Below are positions 42,094-53,236 of a DNA stretch of 64,000 nucleotides, piece after piece (position 1 is the first letter of the stretch; every line of letters begins with the position of its first letter). A model generated the notes under the pieces. It was not told the DNA's origin. It did not search any database and worked only from the letters and a program-made list of their open reading frames with translations. The DNA comes from Bowmanella denitrificans (GTDB lineage Bacteria > Pseudomonadota > Gammaproteobacteria > Enterobacterales > Alteromonadaceae). The translations under genes and the position numbers were made by a program. Where the stretch lies: assembly GCF_002887595.1 (NCBI RefSeq), contig NZ_PEBU01000010.1, positions 1 through 64,000 of the forward strand, written 5' to 3'.

Positions 42094-42988
42094 TTGTACT
42101 CAATGCTTCCATATCTGGCTAACGCATTCTTTACGACACCGGTCCGGTTAAGGCTGATAGGTAGCGGGTGTCCGTATAACAGATATACGGTAGGAAAAAG
42201 GACAGGTGCCGCCTAATATGCCTTTGGCTGAGGCCTTAAACTTCGTGTCAATTGATTGATTTATCAACTCTATTTCAGCATTACCAAGTTTGCCAGAAAA
42301 ATCAGCAGCTAAAGGCCATTAGCCATGTTCTGTATATCAACGGCTGTATCCCCTAAGCGGCCCAAGCCGCTTTGCTCCCCGCTAAAAAATTCCCAGTCGG
42401 TTCAGGGTGCTGCTAAAAGGGGGGCAATTTGCTGGGAGCAAATTGAGTGGAAGACGCGTCGGGAACGTCGTTTTCACGACCGCCTTTTAGTAGTGCCCTG
42501 GACTGACGTAGTTGGGAATCCAGCGGGCGCCTTTTCTTTGCGTCTCGTTTCTTTGAGGCGTATCAAAGAAATGGGACTGGCGCGCCAAGGACGGCGCGTC
42601 ATATAAGACAAGGACGTCATGTATCAAGCCTTGTACAGGTAATTATTTCTCTACCACGAAAATCAAAAGAACACGGACCGTGCCTTTGGCCGATATTGGA
42701 ATACCTCTCGCGGTGACGCAAGAAGCGCAAAGAAAAGCTCGCAGAGGTATTTACTGCTTTTAGCTCCTCTGGGTTCTCAGCGACTTTGCGAGAAGGGCTT
42801 TTTCGTGGTGAAACATATTCTATTTTCAGAAATGAGGCGTTCAGGCGCCAGATTAAGCAGCGTTAGCTGGCCCGCAGGGCAACAGGCTGGCCATCTGCTG
42901 TTCGATAATAAACTGTGTTGATATCTATCACGCATTGCCTGTGAGTGCCTTATATATCAAGTACAGATTGGCTTTTTAGTTACAACTT
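42094..42988. other. gene-free region with truncated attC and degenerate repeats
   Basis: Just upstream of the DUF4062 gene GGCTAAC (42117-42123) is the complement of a cassette core GCGTTAGCC, but no matching R'' box is found, so the site seems truncated. GTGTCCGTATAAC-AG-ATATACGG near 42168 forms a hairpin. A frame at 42325-42606 has no family resemblance. The 42640-42830 stretch has repeat-like text (GGTGACGCAAGAAGCGCAAAG) reminiscent of 11314-11790. An integron integrase would be expected around here but none is present. Confidence 0.5.
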
Positions 42989-43534
42989 TCACGATGAGCC
43001 AGGCCATTCATCCGCCAAAACCGCCATCAGCAAATCATCACACCACTGTCCTTTAAACCAGAGCGACTGTTTCAGCAGACCTTCATGGCGAAAACCCAGA
43101 CGTTCAAATAACAGTACCGAAGGCTGATTGCGTGGATCGATAGAGACATGAATGCGATGCAATCCATAGTGCTGGAACAAATGCGAAATCAGTGCCCGTA
43201 GCGCCTCAGTGGCATAGCCCTGTCCCTGATAATGCGGCGCAAGGGCCACGCCAAGCTCGGCCTGCTGGCCTTCAGCATCCACACAAAAGGCCAGATCCCC
43301 CAGCAGTGTTTGCTTGGATTGATTGACTATTACCCATTGCCACCATTGCTCTTTGCTGTCCGCAGGTAAATCTGCCATTTTGTTGGCATACACAGCCACT
43401 TCCTCTGTACTGGCTGGCACCCAACCTTGATACAGGGCCACTTCAGGTAAACTGCGATAACTGAATACCGCCTGTGCATCTTCTGCCCTTATTGGTCGCA
43501 GCTGCAACCGTTCGGTGTTGAGATAGGCAGGCAT
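42989..43534 (-). CDS. RimJ/RimL-type GNAT acetyltransferase
   Basis: Protein of 181 residues. The start TERLQLRPIRAEDAQAVFSYR and the motifs LGVALAPHYQGQGYATEALR and IHVSIDPRNQPSVLLFERLG(F) are typical of the RimJ/RimL group, which acetylates protein or small-molecule amines. The substrate is unknown. It is divergent from groES and forms the right boundary of the accessory region. Confidence 0.9.
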   Translation of the reverse strand: MPAYLNTERLQLRPIRAEDAQAVFSYRSLPEVALYQGWVPASTEEVAVYANKMADLPADSKEQWWQWVIVNQSKQTLLGDLAFCVDAEGQQAELGVALAPHYQGQGYATEALRALISHLFQHYGLHRIHVSIDPRNQPSVLLFERLGFRHEGLLKQSLWFKGQWCDDLLMAVLADEWPGSS

Positions 43535-43617
43535 AACTTCACTCCTTGTTCAAAATACTGATTGCAGTGCCACTTTGGTTGAAAGCAAAAAAAATCACAA
43601 ATTTTTTGCTTGTGGCT

Positions 43618-43645
43618 CTTGAGATCGATTCGACGACCCCCAAAT
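43618..43645 (+). promoter_or_regulatory. sigma-32 heat-shock promoter of groESL
   Basis: CTTGAG (43618-43623) and CCCCCAAAT (43637-43645) with 13 bases between match the RpoH consensus CTTGAAA-N13-CCCCATNT. It lies about 105 bases upstream of groES. No CIRCE inverted repeat is seen. Confidence 0.85.
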
Positions 43646-43751
43646 AGGCTGGCAGACAAGTTTCAGGCGAGTCGAGCTATCGGCTTGCCACACTTTCCCC
43701 GAGACTTCGGGATATATCATCCTATATTGGAATTTTTCAGGAGATTTGAGC

Positions 43752-44045
43752 ATGAAAATCCGTCCTTTACACGACCGCGTTATCGTCAAGCGCCAAGAGC
43801 AGGAAAGCAAATCTGCTGGTGGTATCGTCCTGACTGGTTCAGCCGCAGAGAAATCTACCCGTGGTGAAGTTATCGCAGTCGGCAATGGCCGTATTCTGGA
43901 TAACGGTGACGTGAAAGCGCTGGACGTAAAAGTTGGCGATATCGTGATTTTCAACGATGGTTACGGCGTCAAGACCCAGAAAGTCGACGGCGAGGAAGTG
44001 CTGATCATGAGTGAAAGCGACATCCTGGCCGTAGTTGAAGCCTGA
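43752..44045 (+). CDS. groES: co-chaperonin GroES
   Basis: GroES, 97 residues, forms the heptameric lid of GroEL. It starts [20 protein letters not shown], has the mobile loop [20 protein letters not shown] and the end [22 protein letters not shown] lies eight bases before the ATG at 43752; a TTG two codons earlier is in frame but too close to it. It is cotranscribed with groEL. Confidence 0.98.
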   Translation: MKIRPLHDRVIVKRQEQESKSAGGIVLTGSAAEKSTRGEVIAVGNGRILDNGDVKALDVKVGDIVIFNDGYGVKTQKVDGEEVLIMSESDILAVVEA

Positions 44046-44071
44046 TAAACCCACCGATTAACTGAATTTAG

Positions 44072-45721
<1,650 letters not shown>

Positions 45722-45749
45722 TCAAGCCCGCCAAGGCTATCTAAGCTTT

Positions 45750-45780
45750 AAAAACCCGGCTTTTCTGCCGGGTTTTTTAT
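45750..45780 (+). terminator. rho-independent terminator of groESL
   Basis: AAAACCCGGC-TTTTCT-GCCGGGTTTTTT, about 30 bases after the groEL stop. Further right, TTGATAAGGG and CCCTTTATCAA near 45788-45833 form a second, longer imperfect inverted repeat. The remaining bases to 46048 are AT-rich and hold the promoter of the next gene. Confidence 0.93.
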
Positions 45781-46048
45781 TGCTGCATTGATAAGGGTTA
45801 TATGGTTCAAAAACAAATTCATCCCTTTATCAATATCGCAAATATTTTTCGACTTATCTTCGGTACTTTTCTACCTGCACAGAACATTTTTCTTTTATTA
45901 GCGGTTAAAATTCTCTACAGTGCCGCTTAATTGCTGCTAATAACCCATTCTAAAAAGCAATAGAAATAGGGAGATTCTCGCTCGTAGCCTGATAATCAGA
46001 ATCTAATCCCCTGTATTGTCTGAATAATTTTCGGATTGAAAATCTGAC

Positions 46049-48079
46049 ATGAAAGCCATTGTATTTTTCCTGGCTGTGGCAAGTTTTTCTTTTAACAGTT
46101 TTGCCACAGCCACTTCGCAACAAGAATTTGAAAGCCGTCTGTCTGGTATTGAAAAACTGGTTTATGCCATCCCCAGTAAAGCTCAGGCCGAATTGGCACA
46201 AATGGAAGAAGAGTTGCTGATAGACAATCAGGCAGATGATTTGCTGATACGCTATTATCTGACTAAATCCACTATTTATTACCTGCTGCAGGATTACAAC
46301 TTAAGTCTGCAGGCAGCCAGGCAAGGGCTGAAACTGGCGCAGCCGGATAGCTCAGAGGGCCTGCAACTCAACCTCAAAGTTATTCAGGCCATGCTCAACT
46401 TAGGCCAGCCACAAGAAGCCGTAGCGCAATTAGATACGCTTTTGCAGATCGCTCAGTCACGCGGCGACAAGCTGGTTGAGGCTGAAGCGCTACTGACCAA
46501 GGGCATGCATCTGGATTCGCAGGGGGCGTTGAAACGTTCCTATGCGGCGATATTGTCTTCAATCAACAGTGCTGAAGCTAGCGGTAATAGTGAATTGGCC
46601 GGCCGGGCAGCATTTGCCTTGGGCAGAGTGCTGTTGAAGCTAAATGGTTTTGAACGTTCCCAGGTCATGTTGCAGGAAGCGCAAAGCTTTTTTGAAAGTC
46701 GAAAAATGTCTTTCAGCCAAATGCTGGCATTACTGGATATCGCCGCCTTACATGAAAAACAACAACAGTTGGACCTGGCGTTAGCGTCCTATCAGTCGGC
46801 ATTGGTGCTGGCCGACATTCTGGGTGACGGGCGTTATCGTTTCCGCATTCACCTGCATCTGGCCGACCTTTACCGGGACACCGAGCAAAAGCAACAGATG
46901 CAACAACATTTGCAAGCAGCCGATGAGTTGCAAAACCGTGAAATCCTGCCCTACTACATGGCTAAATTCCAACTGCTCAAGGCACAAAACCTGTTGGATA
47001 GAAATGACCTGGACAACCTGGTGAGCTTTCTGGCCGGGGTGATACCCGCTCTGCAATCCAGCGCACCGCTTTACCGCTCGCAAGTGGAACTGCTAAAAGT
47101 GGCTGCACAAGGATATGCCGGAAAAGGGGACTATCAGCAGGCCTACCAGCTTTTCAGTGAATACCACCGCAAATATTCAAGCTTTAACAACCAACAGCAT
47201 TTGCAGGATCTGGCCCGCCAACAGGTATTGTTTGAACTGGAGCGACTGGAATACGAAAACCATAACCTGAACTGGAAAAACGTGTTGCAGAAGCTGGAAA
47301 TTGAAGAGTCACAAAGTACCGTGTCAAATCTTGCTTCAACCCTGACCTGGCTGTTGCTTTTTGCCGTTTCACTTCTGCTGGTGATATTGTGGATAAATCG
47401 TTCAAGGGTAAAGTGGGGAAAGCTGGCCAGAACCGACACCCTGACGGGGCTCTACAACAGGCGCTACTTAACCGAGTGGTACAGCAGACAGTTTTATCAG
47501 GGAGAAGGACTACCCTTTACCCAGCGCTTGATCTTCCGACTAACCGGACTTGCTTCACAGTTTAAGCAGGACTCAACGAAACAGATGGCATCTGAGGACT
47601 TGGGGGCCAAACTGGCCAAGCACATGCGCCGCTTAAAGCGAGCAGCCATTCAGGAGCAACAAAGTGGTCCCTTTACCCTGATTCTGACCGACATAGATTA
47701 TTTTAAGAATATTAATGACAACCACGGCCATGACAGTGGTGACAGGGTGTTAGCCAAAGTAGCGGCGGTGTTTAAAGACAATGTCAGAAGCACTGATGTG
47801 GTGGCCCGGGTAGGTGGCGAAGAATTTATGATTATGCTGCCTAATACCGACTATCAAGCTGGATTGCGCATTGCCGAGACATTAAGAGAACGTGTGGCCG
47901 AACAGCCTGTGGCCCTGGACAGTGGCCAATTTGTACAAGTAACGGCAAGTTTTGGCGTGTTAACCACCAGCCCGGCCAAGGGTACAGACTTTACTGAGTT
48001 ATGTAGCAAAGTGGACGAGTTACTCTATGCAGCCAAGGCGCAGGGCAGAAACTGTGTCGTCAGCCTGCAAACGAGCTGA
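46049..48079 (+). CDS. TPR-containing diguanylate cyclase
   Basis: Protein of 676 residues: signal peptide (ends NSFATA), a periplasmic TPR-like helical repeat domain (about 30-400), a coiled coil, one membrane helix (LTWLLLFAVSLLLVILWI, about 430-447) and a cytoplasmic GGDEF domain. The active-site GGEEF lies at about 589-593, and an RSTD inhibitory I-site precedes it by five residues, so it should make cyclic di-GMP with product feedback. The GGDEF domain has about 60 extra residues between DTLTGLYNRRYLTEW and TDIDYFKNINDNHGH. The ribosome site is weak. Confidence 0.9.
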   Translation: MKAIVFFLAVASFSFNSFATATSQQEFESRLSGIEKLVYAIPSKAQAELAQMEEELLIDNQADDLLIRYYLTKSTIYYLLQDYNLSLQAARQGLKLAQPDSSEGLQLNLKVIQAMLNLGQPQEAVAQLDTLLQIAQSRGDKLVEAEALLTKGMHLDSQGALKRSYAAILSSINSAEASGNSELAGRAAFALGRVLLKLNGFERSQVMLQEAQSFFESRKMSFSQMLALLDIAALHEKQQQLDLALASYQSALVLADILGDGRYRFRIHLHLADLYRDTEQKQQMQQHLQAADELQNREILPYYMAKFQLLKAQNLLDRNDLDNLVSFLAGVIPALQSSAPLYRSQVELLKVAAQGYAGKGDYQQAYQLFSEYHRKYSSFNNQQHLQDLARQQVLFELERLEYENHNLNWKNVLQKLEIEESQSTVSNLASTLTWLLLFAVSLLLVILWINRSRVKWGKLARTDTLTGLYNRRYLTEWYSRQFYQGEGLPFTQRLIFRLTGLASQFKQDSTKQMASEDLGAKLAKHMRRLKRAAIQEQQSGPFTLILTDIDYFKNINDNHGHDSGDRVLAKVAAVFKDNVRSTDVVARVGGEEFMIMLPNTDYQAGLRIAETLRERVAEQPVALDSGQFVQVTASFGVLTTSPAKGTDFTELCSKVDELLYAAKAQGRNCVVSLQTS

Positions 48080-48090
48080 CAGACAGAACA

Positions 48091-48882
48091 CTAAAAATCG
48101 GCATCCGACAGCGATTCAATCCCATAGCGGGACAGAATAGCCTGCAGGCTGCCATCGGCCTGCAGTTTTCTTAAAGCCTGATAGAACTCGGGCATTTTTT
48201 CGTTAAATGGCGATTCCTTGGACAATACCATATAGCTGCGAACAGGCAGCCACTCCTGGTAAGCCACTTTACGAATTTGATCTGCCCCACCTAATGACAC
48301 CAGCATATACTCGAAGGTGGAATCCACACTGATCACCAGGTCCACCCGCCCTTTTAACAACAACTGAATTTGCATCTCTTCAGTGGCCAAAGGCACCTTG
48401 CGCAGGGTCTGATCCTGATTAAAACGGGGAAAATATACCGCACCACGGGTTAAACCGATGCTGTAGTTTTTAAGGTCATCGTAATGCTCAACTCGTATAT
48501 TGCGGTCGGCTCTGGTGTAGAAGGAGTAGGATGAACGTAATTGATAGTAAGGAGGTTCAATATAATTGAGAAATGTCTGACGCTCAGATGTTTTCAACAA
48601 CCCCATCATCAGATCCAGTTGGCTTTGTTCCATCATTAACAGACAACGGCTCAGGGGGCAGTTTACGGTGCGAATCTCAATATCCATTTGTGCGGCTACC
48701 AATTGCAGGATTTCCAGATCCATACCCGATGCACCACCATCGGCATGCACTACGCTATAGGGAGGGGAATGATGATACGCCACCAGAATAGCCGGCCGGG
48801 CCCATGCCCAGCCGCAGATAAAATACACCAGAAAAAGCACTTTCATTGCACGATTAGCCGCAGCAACCAGCAGGCACTGCAT
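48091..48882 (-). CDS. periplasmic family-3 solute-binding protein
   Basis: Protein of 263 residues with a signal peptide (MKVLFLVYFICGWAWA after a 12-residue lead) and a family-3 binding fold: VAYHHSPPYSVVHADGGASG, MDLEILQLVAAQM, LLLKGRVDLVISVDSTFEYM. GAGG lies four bases before the ATG at 48882. No transporter gene is adjacent. It is convergent with the diguanylate cyclase gene, 11 bases apart. Possibly a sensory or orphan binding protein; ligand unknown. Confidence 0.82.
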   Translation of the reverse strand: MQCLLVAAANRAMKVLFLVYFICGWAWARPAILVAYHHSPPYSVVHADGGASGMDLEILQLVAAQMDIEIRTVNCPLSRCLLMMEQSQLDLMMGLLKTSERQTFLNYIEPPYYQLRSSYSFYTRADRNIRVEHYDDLKNYSIGLTRGAVYFPRFNQDQTLRKVPLATEEMQIQLLLKGRVDLVISVDSTFEYMLVSLGGADQIRKVAYQEWLPVRSYMVLSKESPFNEKMPEFYQALRKLQADGSLQAILSRYGIESLSDADF

Positions 48883-48934
48883 CAATCCTCAAGCTTCAGC
48901 CATCTATCAGCTATAGCTGACCTGCCTGGCTTTG

Positions 48935-49795
48935 TCACTGCTGCTTCTGGAATAACTCCAATTCGTCAATTTCGATAAAGGTACGATCACCATGGTTGTT
49001 GATCACCTTAAGTCTGAAATAACGGGCCGACACCGGCGACGCCAGACTACCGGTTTGATCAGCCACTCGGGAAAGCCTGAAGGATTCATGATCGGCATAG
49101 CTTTCACCGTCATTGGAGACCTGCAAGGTCACATCCCGCGGTCCACGGCCAAGATCTGTGGATTTTTGATTCAATACCACGCGCATACCAGCAATTTTAA
49201 CCTTGCGGCCAAAATCTATCTGCAACCAGTTGGGGGTGTCTTTATCTAATTTGATCAGCCACAAGCCCCGATGAATGGATTCACCGGCATCGTCATTAAT
49301 TTGCTGGTCAAAGGTATGGCCGTCGAAAGCGGCAGCAGCAACATCGCTGCCATAATGGCCACTGGCGCTGTAACTTTCTTCGGTAAGACCGTTGGAATTG
49401 ATCAAGGCCACATTGCCTAAGGCACCCGTTTCCACCAGCAGGTCATCTTCGTCGCCGATATCGCCGAAACCATCGCCTTGCATGGCTGCCACATACTCAA
49501 GCTCACACAGCCCGCTGCTGTCAGGTAGATAACCAAGACGAATAGTTTGATTGCTGCTTCTGGCCAGCATTAAAAAATCCAGCCAATTCTGGGCATAGGC
49601 CTGATCCAGATGAAAACCTATAGGCCAGTCTCCTTCCCGGCAGACCAGCGGATTTTCTTCATCCTGTTTAACCCCTAGCAGGATGCTACCGGTTTTGCCA
49701 ATACGCAGGTTGTTGAGTTTGCCGACAAACTCTTTGCTTTCTGCCCCCTGAGACACAGCAGGTAAGAGCGCCAAAGCGACAACTAAAGCTTTCAT
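48935..49795 (-). CDS. secreted discoidin (F5/8 type C) domain protein
   Basis: Protein of 286 residues. Signal peptide (ends SQGAES), an N-terminal beta-rich domain of unknown type (about 20-125) with two cysteines, then a discoidin-like domain (about 140-285): DKDTPNWLQIDFGRKVKIAG, VTLQVSNDGESYADHESF, and ARYFRLKVINNHGDRTFIEI. Such domains bind carbohydrate or surfaces. It is followed by the solute-binding protein gene 52 bases away. The function is unknown. Confidence 0.78.
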   Translation of the reverse strand: MKALVVALALLPAVSQGAESKEFVGKLNNLRIGKTGSILLGVKQDEENPLVCREGDWPIGFHLDQAYAQNWLDFLMLARSSNQTIRLGYLPDSSGLCELEYVAAMQGDGFGDIGDEDDLLVETGALGNVALINSNGLTEESYSASGHYGSDVAAAAFDGHTFDQQINDDAGESIHRGLWLIKLDKDTPNWLQIDFGRKVKIAGMRVVLNQKSTDLGRGPRDVTLQVSNDGESYADHESFRLSRVADQTGSLASPVSARYFRLKVINNHGDRTFIEIDELELFQKQQ

Positions 49796-49879
49796 TACGA
49801 CTCCTTATTGGGTTCTCACTCCCTGTATGCCCTACAGCAAGTTTTATACCCAAAAGCAATCGACAGAAAATTGGCGACC

Positions 49880-51088
49880 TTAAGCCGCCTGAATTTGCTG
49901 GCTGCGACGGCCACGCAGCGTACTTAATGTTTGTACCAAGCCAGCGGCCATCACCGCACCTAACATCAGAACCGCAAATGGCAACGCCGTACCATCATGG
50001 AATACCGCCAGTAACGGCCCCGTCAGCGCACCGCTACCAAATCGCAGTGTACCTATTACGGCGGTGGCCGTACCGGTATGATGCGGAAAGGCAATAAGGA
50101 TCAGGGCATCGGAATTGACCGCGGTCAGACTCAAACCAGCCATCAAAGGCAAGATGCAGGCTACCGTTGCATACAGTCCTAACCCGAGCATATTAACGGT
50201 GACCAGGCTCAGAGCAGAAACCAACGCCAGACTCAGGGCCGAAATCAACATAGTTTTGGTGCCCAATCGGCCAACCAGACGACTATTAACAAAGTTACCG
50301 CCAATCAGGGCGATGACATTGGCAGCGAACAGGATGCCAAACATTTCTTTGGATACACCAAATACATCCATATACACCACAGGTACCGCGGTAAGATAGG
50401 CAAAGAACGCAAACGAGGCAAACATGGACGTGGCGATATAGGGCTGTGCCTTTCTGTTGCCCAGCACTTCCACATAGCTGGCAAAGAACAATCGTCCCCA
50501 GGAGCCGCTGCGTTGCCGCGTGGCCACTTCGGGCAACCATTTAAATGAAGGCAGTAACAACAGCACGGCATACACCGCCAAAGCAGCAAAGATTGCCCGC
50601 CAATCGAACCAGTGCATAATCAAACTACCAATACTGGGCGCCACCAATGGCGCGATCATCATAATCATCGACACATAGGACATGCCCTTGGCGGTATTTT
50701 CACCGTATATATGCCTTACGATGCCAGGCACCACCACGGCAGCTGCACCACCAGCCATAGCTTGCAGGGTACGCAACACCCAGAACATTTCCATACTGGA
50801 GGTAAAGCACAGTGCGATACTGGCCGCGCAAAAGCCTCCCAGTCCAATCAACGCCAGGGGGCGACGGCCGACAATATCGGCAATTGGGCCGCAAACCAAC
50901 ATAGACAAGGCAAACCCGGCCAGATAGGTACTAAGTGAAACCTGTACCAGGGCGATATCGCTGTTAAGACTTTGCGCTATCACGCCAAAAGCAGGCAGAT
51001 ACATATCAATGGCTAAGGGGGTGACCGCGGTAATAGATGCCAGCAGTAAAATAATCCAACCAGCCGTTTTTGTGGTGTTTGTATGCAT
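49880..51088 (-). CDS. Bcr/CflA family multidrug efflux transporter
   Basis: Major facilitator of 402 residues with 12 membrane helices. The N-terminal AVTPLAIDMYLPAFGVIAQS, the motif-A loop GPIADIVGRRPLALIGLGGF and LQAMAGGAAAVVVPGIVRH are typical of the Bcr/CflA drug-proton antiporters (bicyclomycin, chloramphenicol and others). The substrate is not predictable. It is divergent from a LysR regulator gene with a LysR-type palindrome between them, so it is probably regulated by it. Confidence 0.92.
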   Translation of the reverse strand: MHTNTTKTAGWIILLLASITAVTPLAIDMYLPAFGVIAQSLNSDIALVQVSLSTYLAGFALSMLVCGPIADIVGRRPLALIGLGGFCAASIALCFTSSMEMFWVLRTLQAMAGGAAAVVVPGIVRHIYGENTAKGMSYVSMIMMIAPLVAPSIGSLIMHWFDWRAIFAALAVYAVLLLLPSFKWLPEVATRQRSGSWGRLFFASYVEVLGNRKAQPYIATSMFASFAFFAYLTAVPVVYMDVFGVSKEMFGILFAANVIALIGGNFVNSRLVGRLGTKTMLISALSLALVSALSLVTVNMLGLGLYATVACILPLMAGLSLTAVNSDALILIAFPHHTGTATAVIGTLRFGSGALTGPLLAVFHDGTALPFAVLMLGAVMAAGLVQTLSTLRGRRSQQIQAA

Positions 51089-51136
51089 GAATTCCTCCGT
51101 CTGCGTATTTTAGGGCAGACAAGCTCATGCCTCCAA

Positions 51137-51162
51137 TGCATAATCCGTATAGGTGGTATGCA
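51137..51162. promoter_or_regulatory. LysR-type operator between efflux and regulator genes
   Basis: TGCATA and TATGCA form an inverted repeat with a 14-base spacer in the 94-base gap between divergent genes. This fits the T-N11-A type of LysR operators. Confidence 0.55.
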
Positions 51163-51182
51163 ATTTATTAATATATTAAGCG

Positions 51183-52073
51183 ATGATCGACCTCAACCTG
51201 TTACCCGCTTTGCATAGTCTGCTACGCGAAAGACATGTCAGCCGGGCCGCGCAAAAATGTCACCTGAGCCAGTCGGCTATGAGCCGGATCCTGGCTAAAC
51301 TGCGCCAGCAATTTGGCGATGAATTATTGGTCAGGGCCGGTAACGATTATCAGCTCACCCCCAAGGCCATTGAAATTGAGCAGCAGCTTAACGAATTGCT
51401 GCCAGCCATCCAGCAGTTGGGGCGGGCCAGGGGTTTTTCGCCCTCCACTGCCTCACAGACGATACGCATTGCCAGCACCGATATGGATGTACTGTTACTG
51501 GCTGACCGTATTCAGCACATTCAGATTCAGGCACCCAATCTGGTGCTGTCATTTAATCCGCAAAGCCCTGACTTCTTTGATCAGCTGATTTCCGGAGATC
51601 TGGATTTTGCTATGACGCCCATGGACACCAGTCGCAGTGGTTTGCACCGAAAGTTGCTCAGAACCGATACCTTTGTGGCCGTGGTAGAAGAAAACAGTCA
51701 ATTAACCGGGGCTAATCTGGATTTAGCCACCTATCTTGCCCACCGGCATGGCGTATTCAACGTTGCAGAGAGTTTGGTAGGAAGAGTAGATTCGGCCCTG
51801 GCCAGTATCGGAAAGGCCAGAAATGTGACGTTGCGGCTGCCCACGTTCAGCCAGATCCCCCCTTTATTAAAAGGTTCACCACTGATCTTTACCTTACCCG
51901 AAAGCTTCGCCCGCTATCTGGCTTCACGCTACCCCATCAAGATCTTGCCCTTGCCCTTTTACATCGAACAGATGAAAGTCTATCTCTACTGGCACCACAG
52001 ACTGCATCAAAGTTCTCTGCATCAATGGCTCAGAGACAGATTATTGGCAAGGGAAACTCATCAGCCAGCCTAA
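51183..52073 (+). CDS. LysR-family transcriptional regulator
   Basis: Protein of 296 residues: N-terminal winged helix-turn-helix (LLPALHSLLRERHVSRAAQK, LSQSAMSRILAKLRQQFGDEL) and a C-terminal effector-binding domain of NodD/PnbR type. It is divergent from the Bcr/CflA pump, which it probably controls together with itself. Its stop codon overlaps the end of the convergent hemY by four bases. Confidence 0.92.
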   Translation: MIDLNLLPALHSLLRERHVSRAAQKCHLSQSAMSRILAKLRQQFGDELLVRAGNDYQLTPKAIEIEQQLNELLPAIQQLGRARGFSPSTASQTIRIASTDMDVLLLADRIQHIQIQAPNLVLSFNPQSPDFFDQLISGDLDFAMTPMDTSRSGLHRKLLRTDTFVAVVEENSQLTGANLDLATYLAHRHGVFNVAESLVGRVDSALASIGKARNVTLRLPTFSQIPPLLKGSPLIFTLPESFARYLASRYPIKILPLPFYIEQMKVYLYWHHRLHQSSLHQWLRDRLLARETHQPA

Positions 52074-53236
52074 GGATTCAACTGCAGGCTTTGCTTATAA
52101 AGTGCCAGAGCCTGTTTATTATCCTGCTGAGCTTCTTTGATTTCTGCCAGGGCCAGCAGGTCATCCTGACTGCTGCGGATGCTAAGCGCTTTCGTCAGGG
52201 CTTTTTCTGCCAAGCTGAAGTCCCTGGTGTGTTTGGCCAAATGGCCCAGGGCCGACAGCAATTCGGCATTCTGTTCGTCCTTTTTCAGCCATTCTTCCAG
52301 CTTGCGCATGGCCGCGACCGGATTGCTACTGCGTAGCTTTTTAAACAACGGCAGCAATAACGGGTGTGGACCTTGTTTTTGCCCTTCCACCAGCACCTGT
52401 TCGGCGTCTTGGTGCATACCTTGTTCCATCAGTTGCTCAGCATAGGCAGCCTGATGCGCCGGATCCTGCCGCTTGGCTCTGGGCAACCCCTGCCAGTTAA
52501 GCTTAAGCTGATTAGCCCCTTCCTTGCTGGCAATCTCGGCGAAGACCCCCTGTGCGGCCTGACGCATCCAGAAGTCGTATTTCTCCAGGCCCAGGGTTTT
52601 CTTCCAGCCTTTCAACCTGTCCTGCAGTTCATGCCAACGACCAGCATGCGCCAGTGCCTTGGCCCACAGCAGCGCCACTCTGGGGTGTTGCTGGTGTTTT
52701 TCCGACAAGGCTTCCAGTAATTGCAGGGCCTCAGCGGCTTGCTGCTGCTGAATTTCCAGTTTGACCAGATGCAAGGTGGCGGCCAGTTCACTGGCTGGAA
52801 ACGCTCGCGCCTGCATCCATAGCTCGCGGGCTTTATCCCATTGCTTACGCTTGGCAGCGGCCTGGGCAGAAGCCAGTAAATCCAGGCCGTTAAATGCGGC
52901 GCTATCCACTCTGCTAAGTTGCTTTTCTGCTTCCTGATAATTCGCTTCCTCCAGCGCCACTAACCCCCGGGTAAAGGCCTTCTGCCGCTTACGCTCGCTC
53001 CAGCCCCCCAACCAGCGTCTGGAACCGGTGAGCAGGGTCAGCAAACGTTTGACCAGCCATTCGAGCAGCAGAAATGCCACTATGCCAAAAAGCAAGGTGA
53101 GACCGAGTGAAATTACACTCATCTCTATGGTCCAGTGGTCAAGGGCAATCAATACATAACCTTTCTGACCAGCCAGCATAGGACCGGCCACCAAGCCAGT
53201 TAACAGAATGACAATCAGCAGAGCAAAGCGGATCAT
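52070..53236 (-). CDS. hemY: heme biosynthesis-associated protein HemY
   Basis: Inner-membrane protein of 388 residues: two N-terminal membrane helices ([37 protein letters not shown]) and a TPR-rich cytoplasmic body (QEAEKQLSRVDSAAFNGLDL, ELLSALGHLAKHTRDFSLAE). It belongs to the proteobacterial HemY family, distinct from the protoporphyrinogen oxidase of the same name. The ATG overlaps the hemDX stop by four bases. Last gene of hemC-hemDX-hemY. Confidence 0.93.
   Translation of the reverse strand: MIRFALLIVILLTGLVAGPMLAGQKGYVLIALDHWTIEMSVISLGLTLLFGIVAFLLLEWLVKRLLTLLTGSRRWLGGWSERKRQKAFTRGLVALEEANYQEAEKQLSRVDSAAFNGLDLLASAQAAAKRKQWDKARELWMQARAFPASELAATLHLVKLEIQQQQAAEALQLLEALSEKHQQHPRVALLWAKALAHAGRWHELQDRLKGWKKTLGLEKYDFWMRQAAQGVFAEIASKEGANQLKLNWQGLPRAKRQDPAHQAAYAEQLMEQGMHQDAEQVLVEGQKQGPHPLLLPLFKKLRSSNPVAAMRKLEEWLKKDEQNAELLSALGHLAKHTRDFSLAEKALTKALSIRSSQDDLLALAEIKEAQQDNKQALALYKQSLQLNP

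Noticed and set aside
42117-42153. A complete attC at the outer edge of the cassette array
   Set aside because: Only the R' core is convincing; the nearest R''-like box is about 30 bases away and the arms do not pair.
42325-42606. 93-codon open frame as a gene
   Set aside because: It is low-complexity and basic, with no recognisable domain or ribosome site, in a repeat-like region between a truncated attC and groES.
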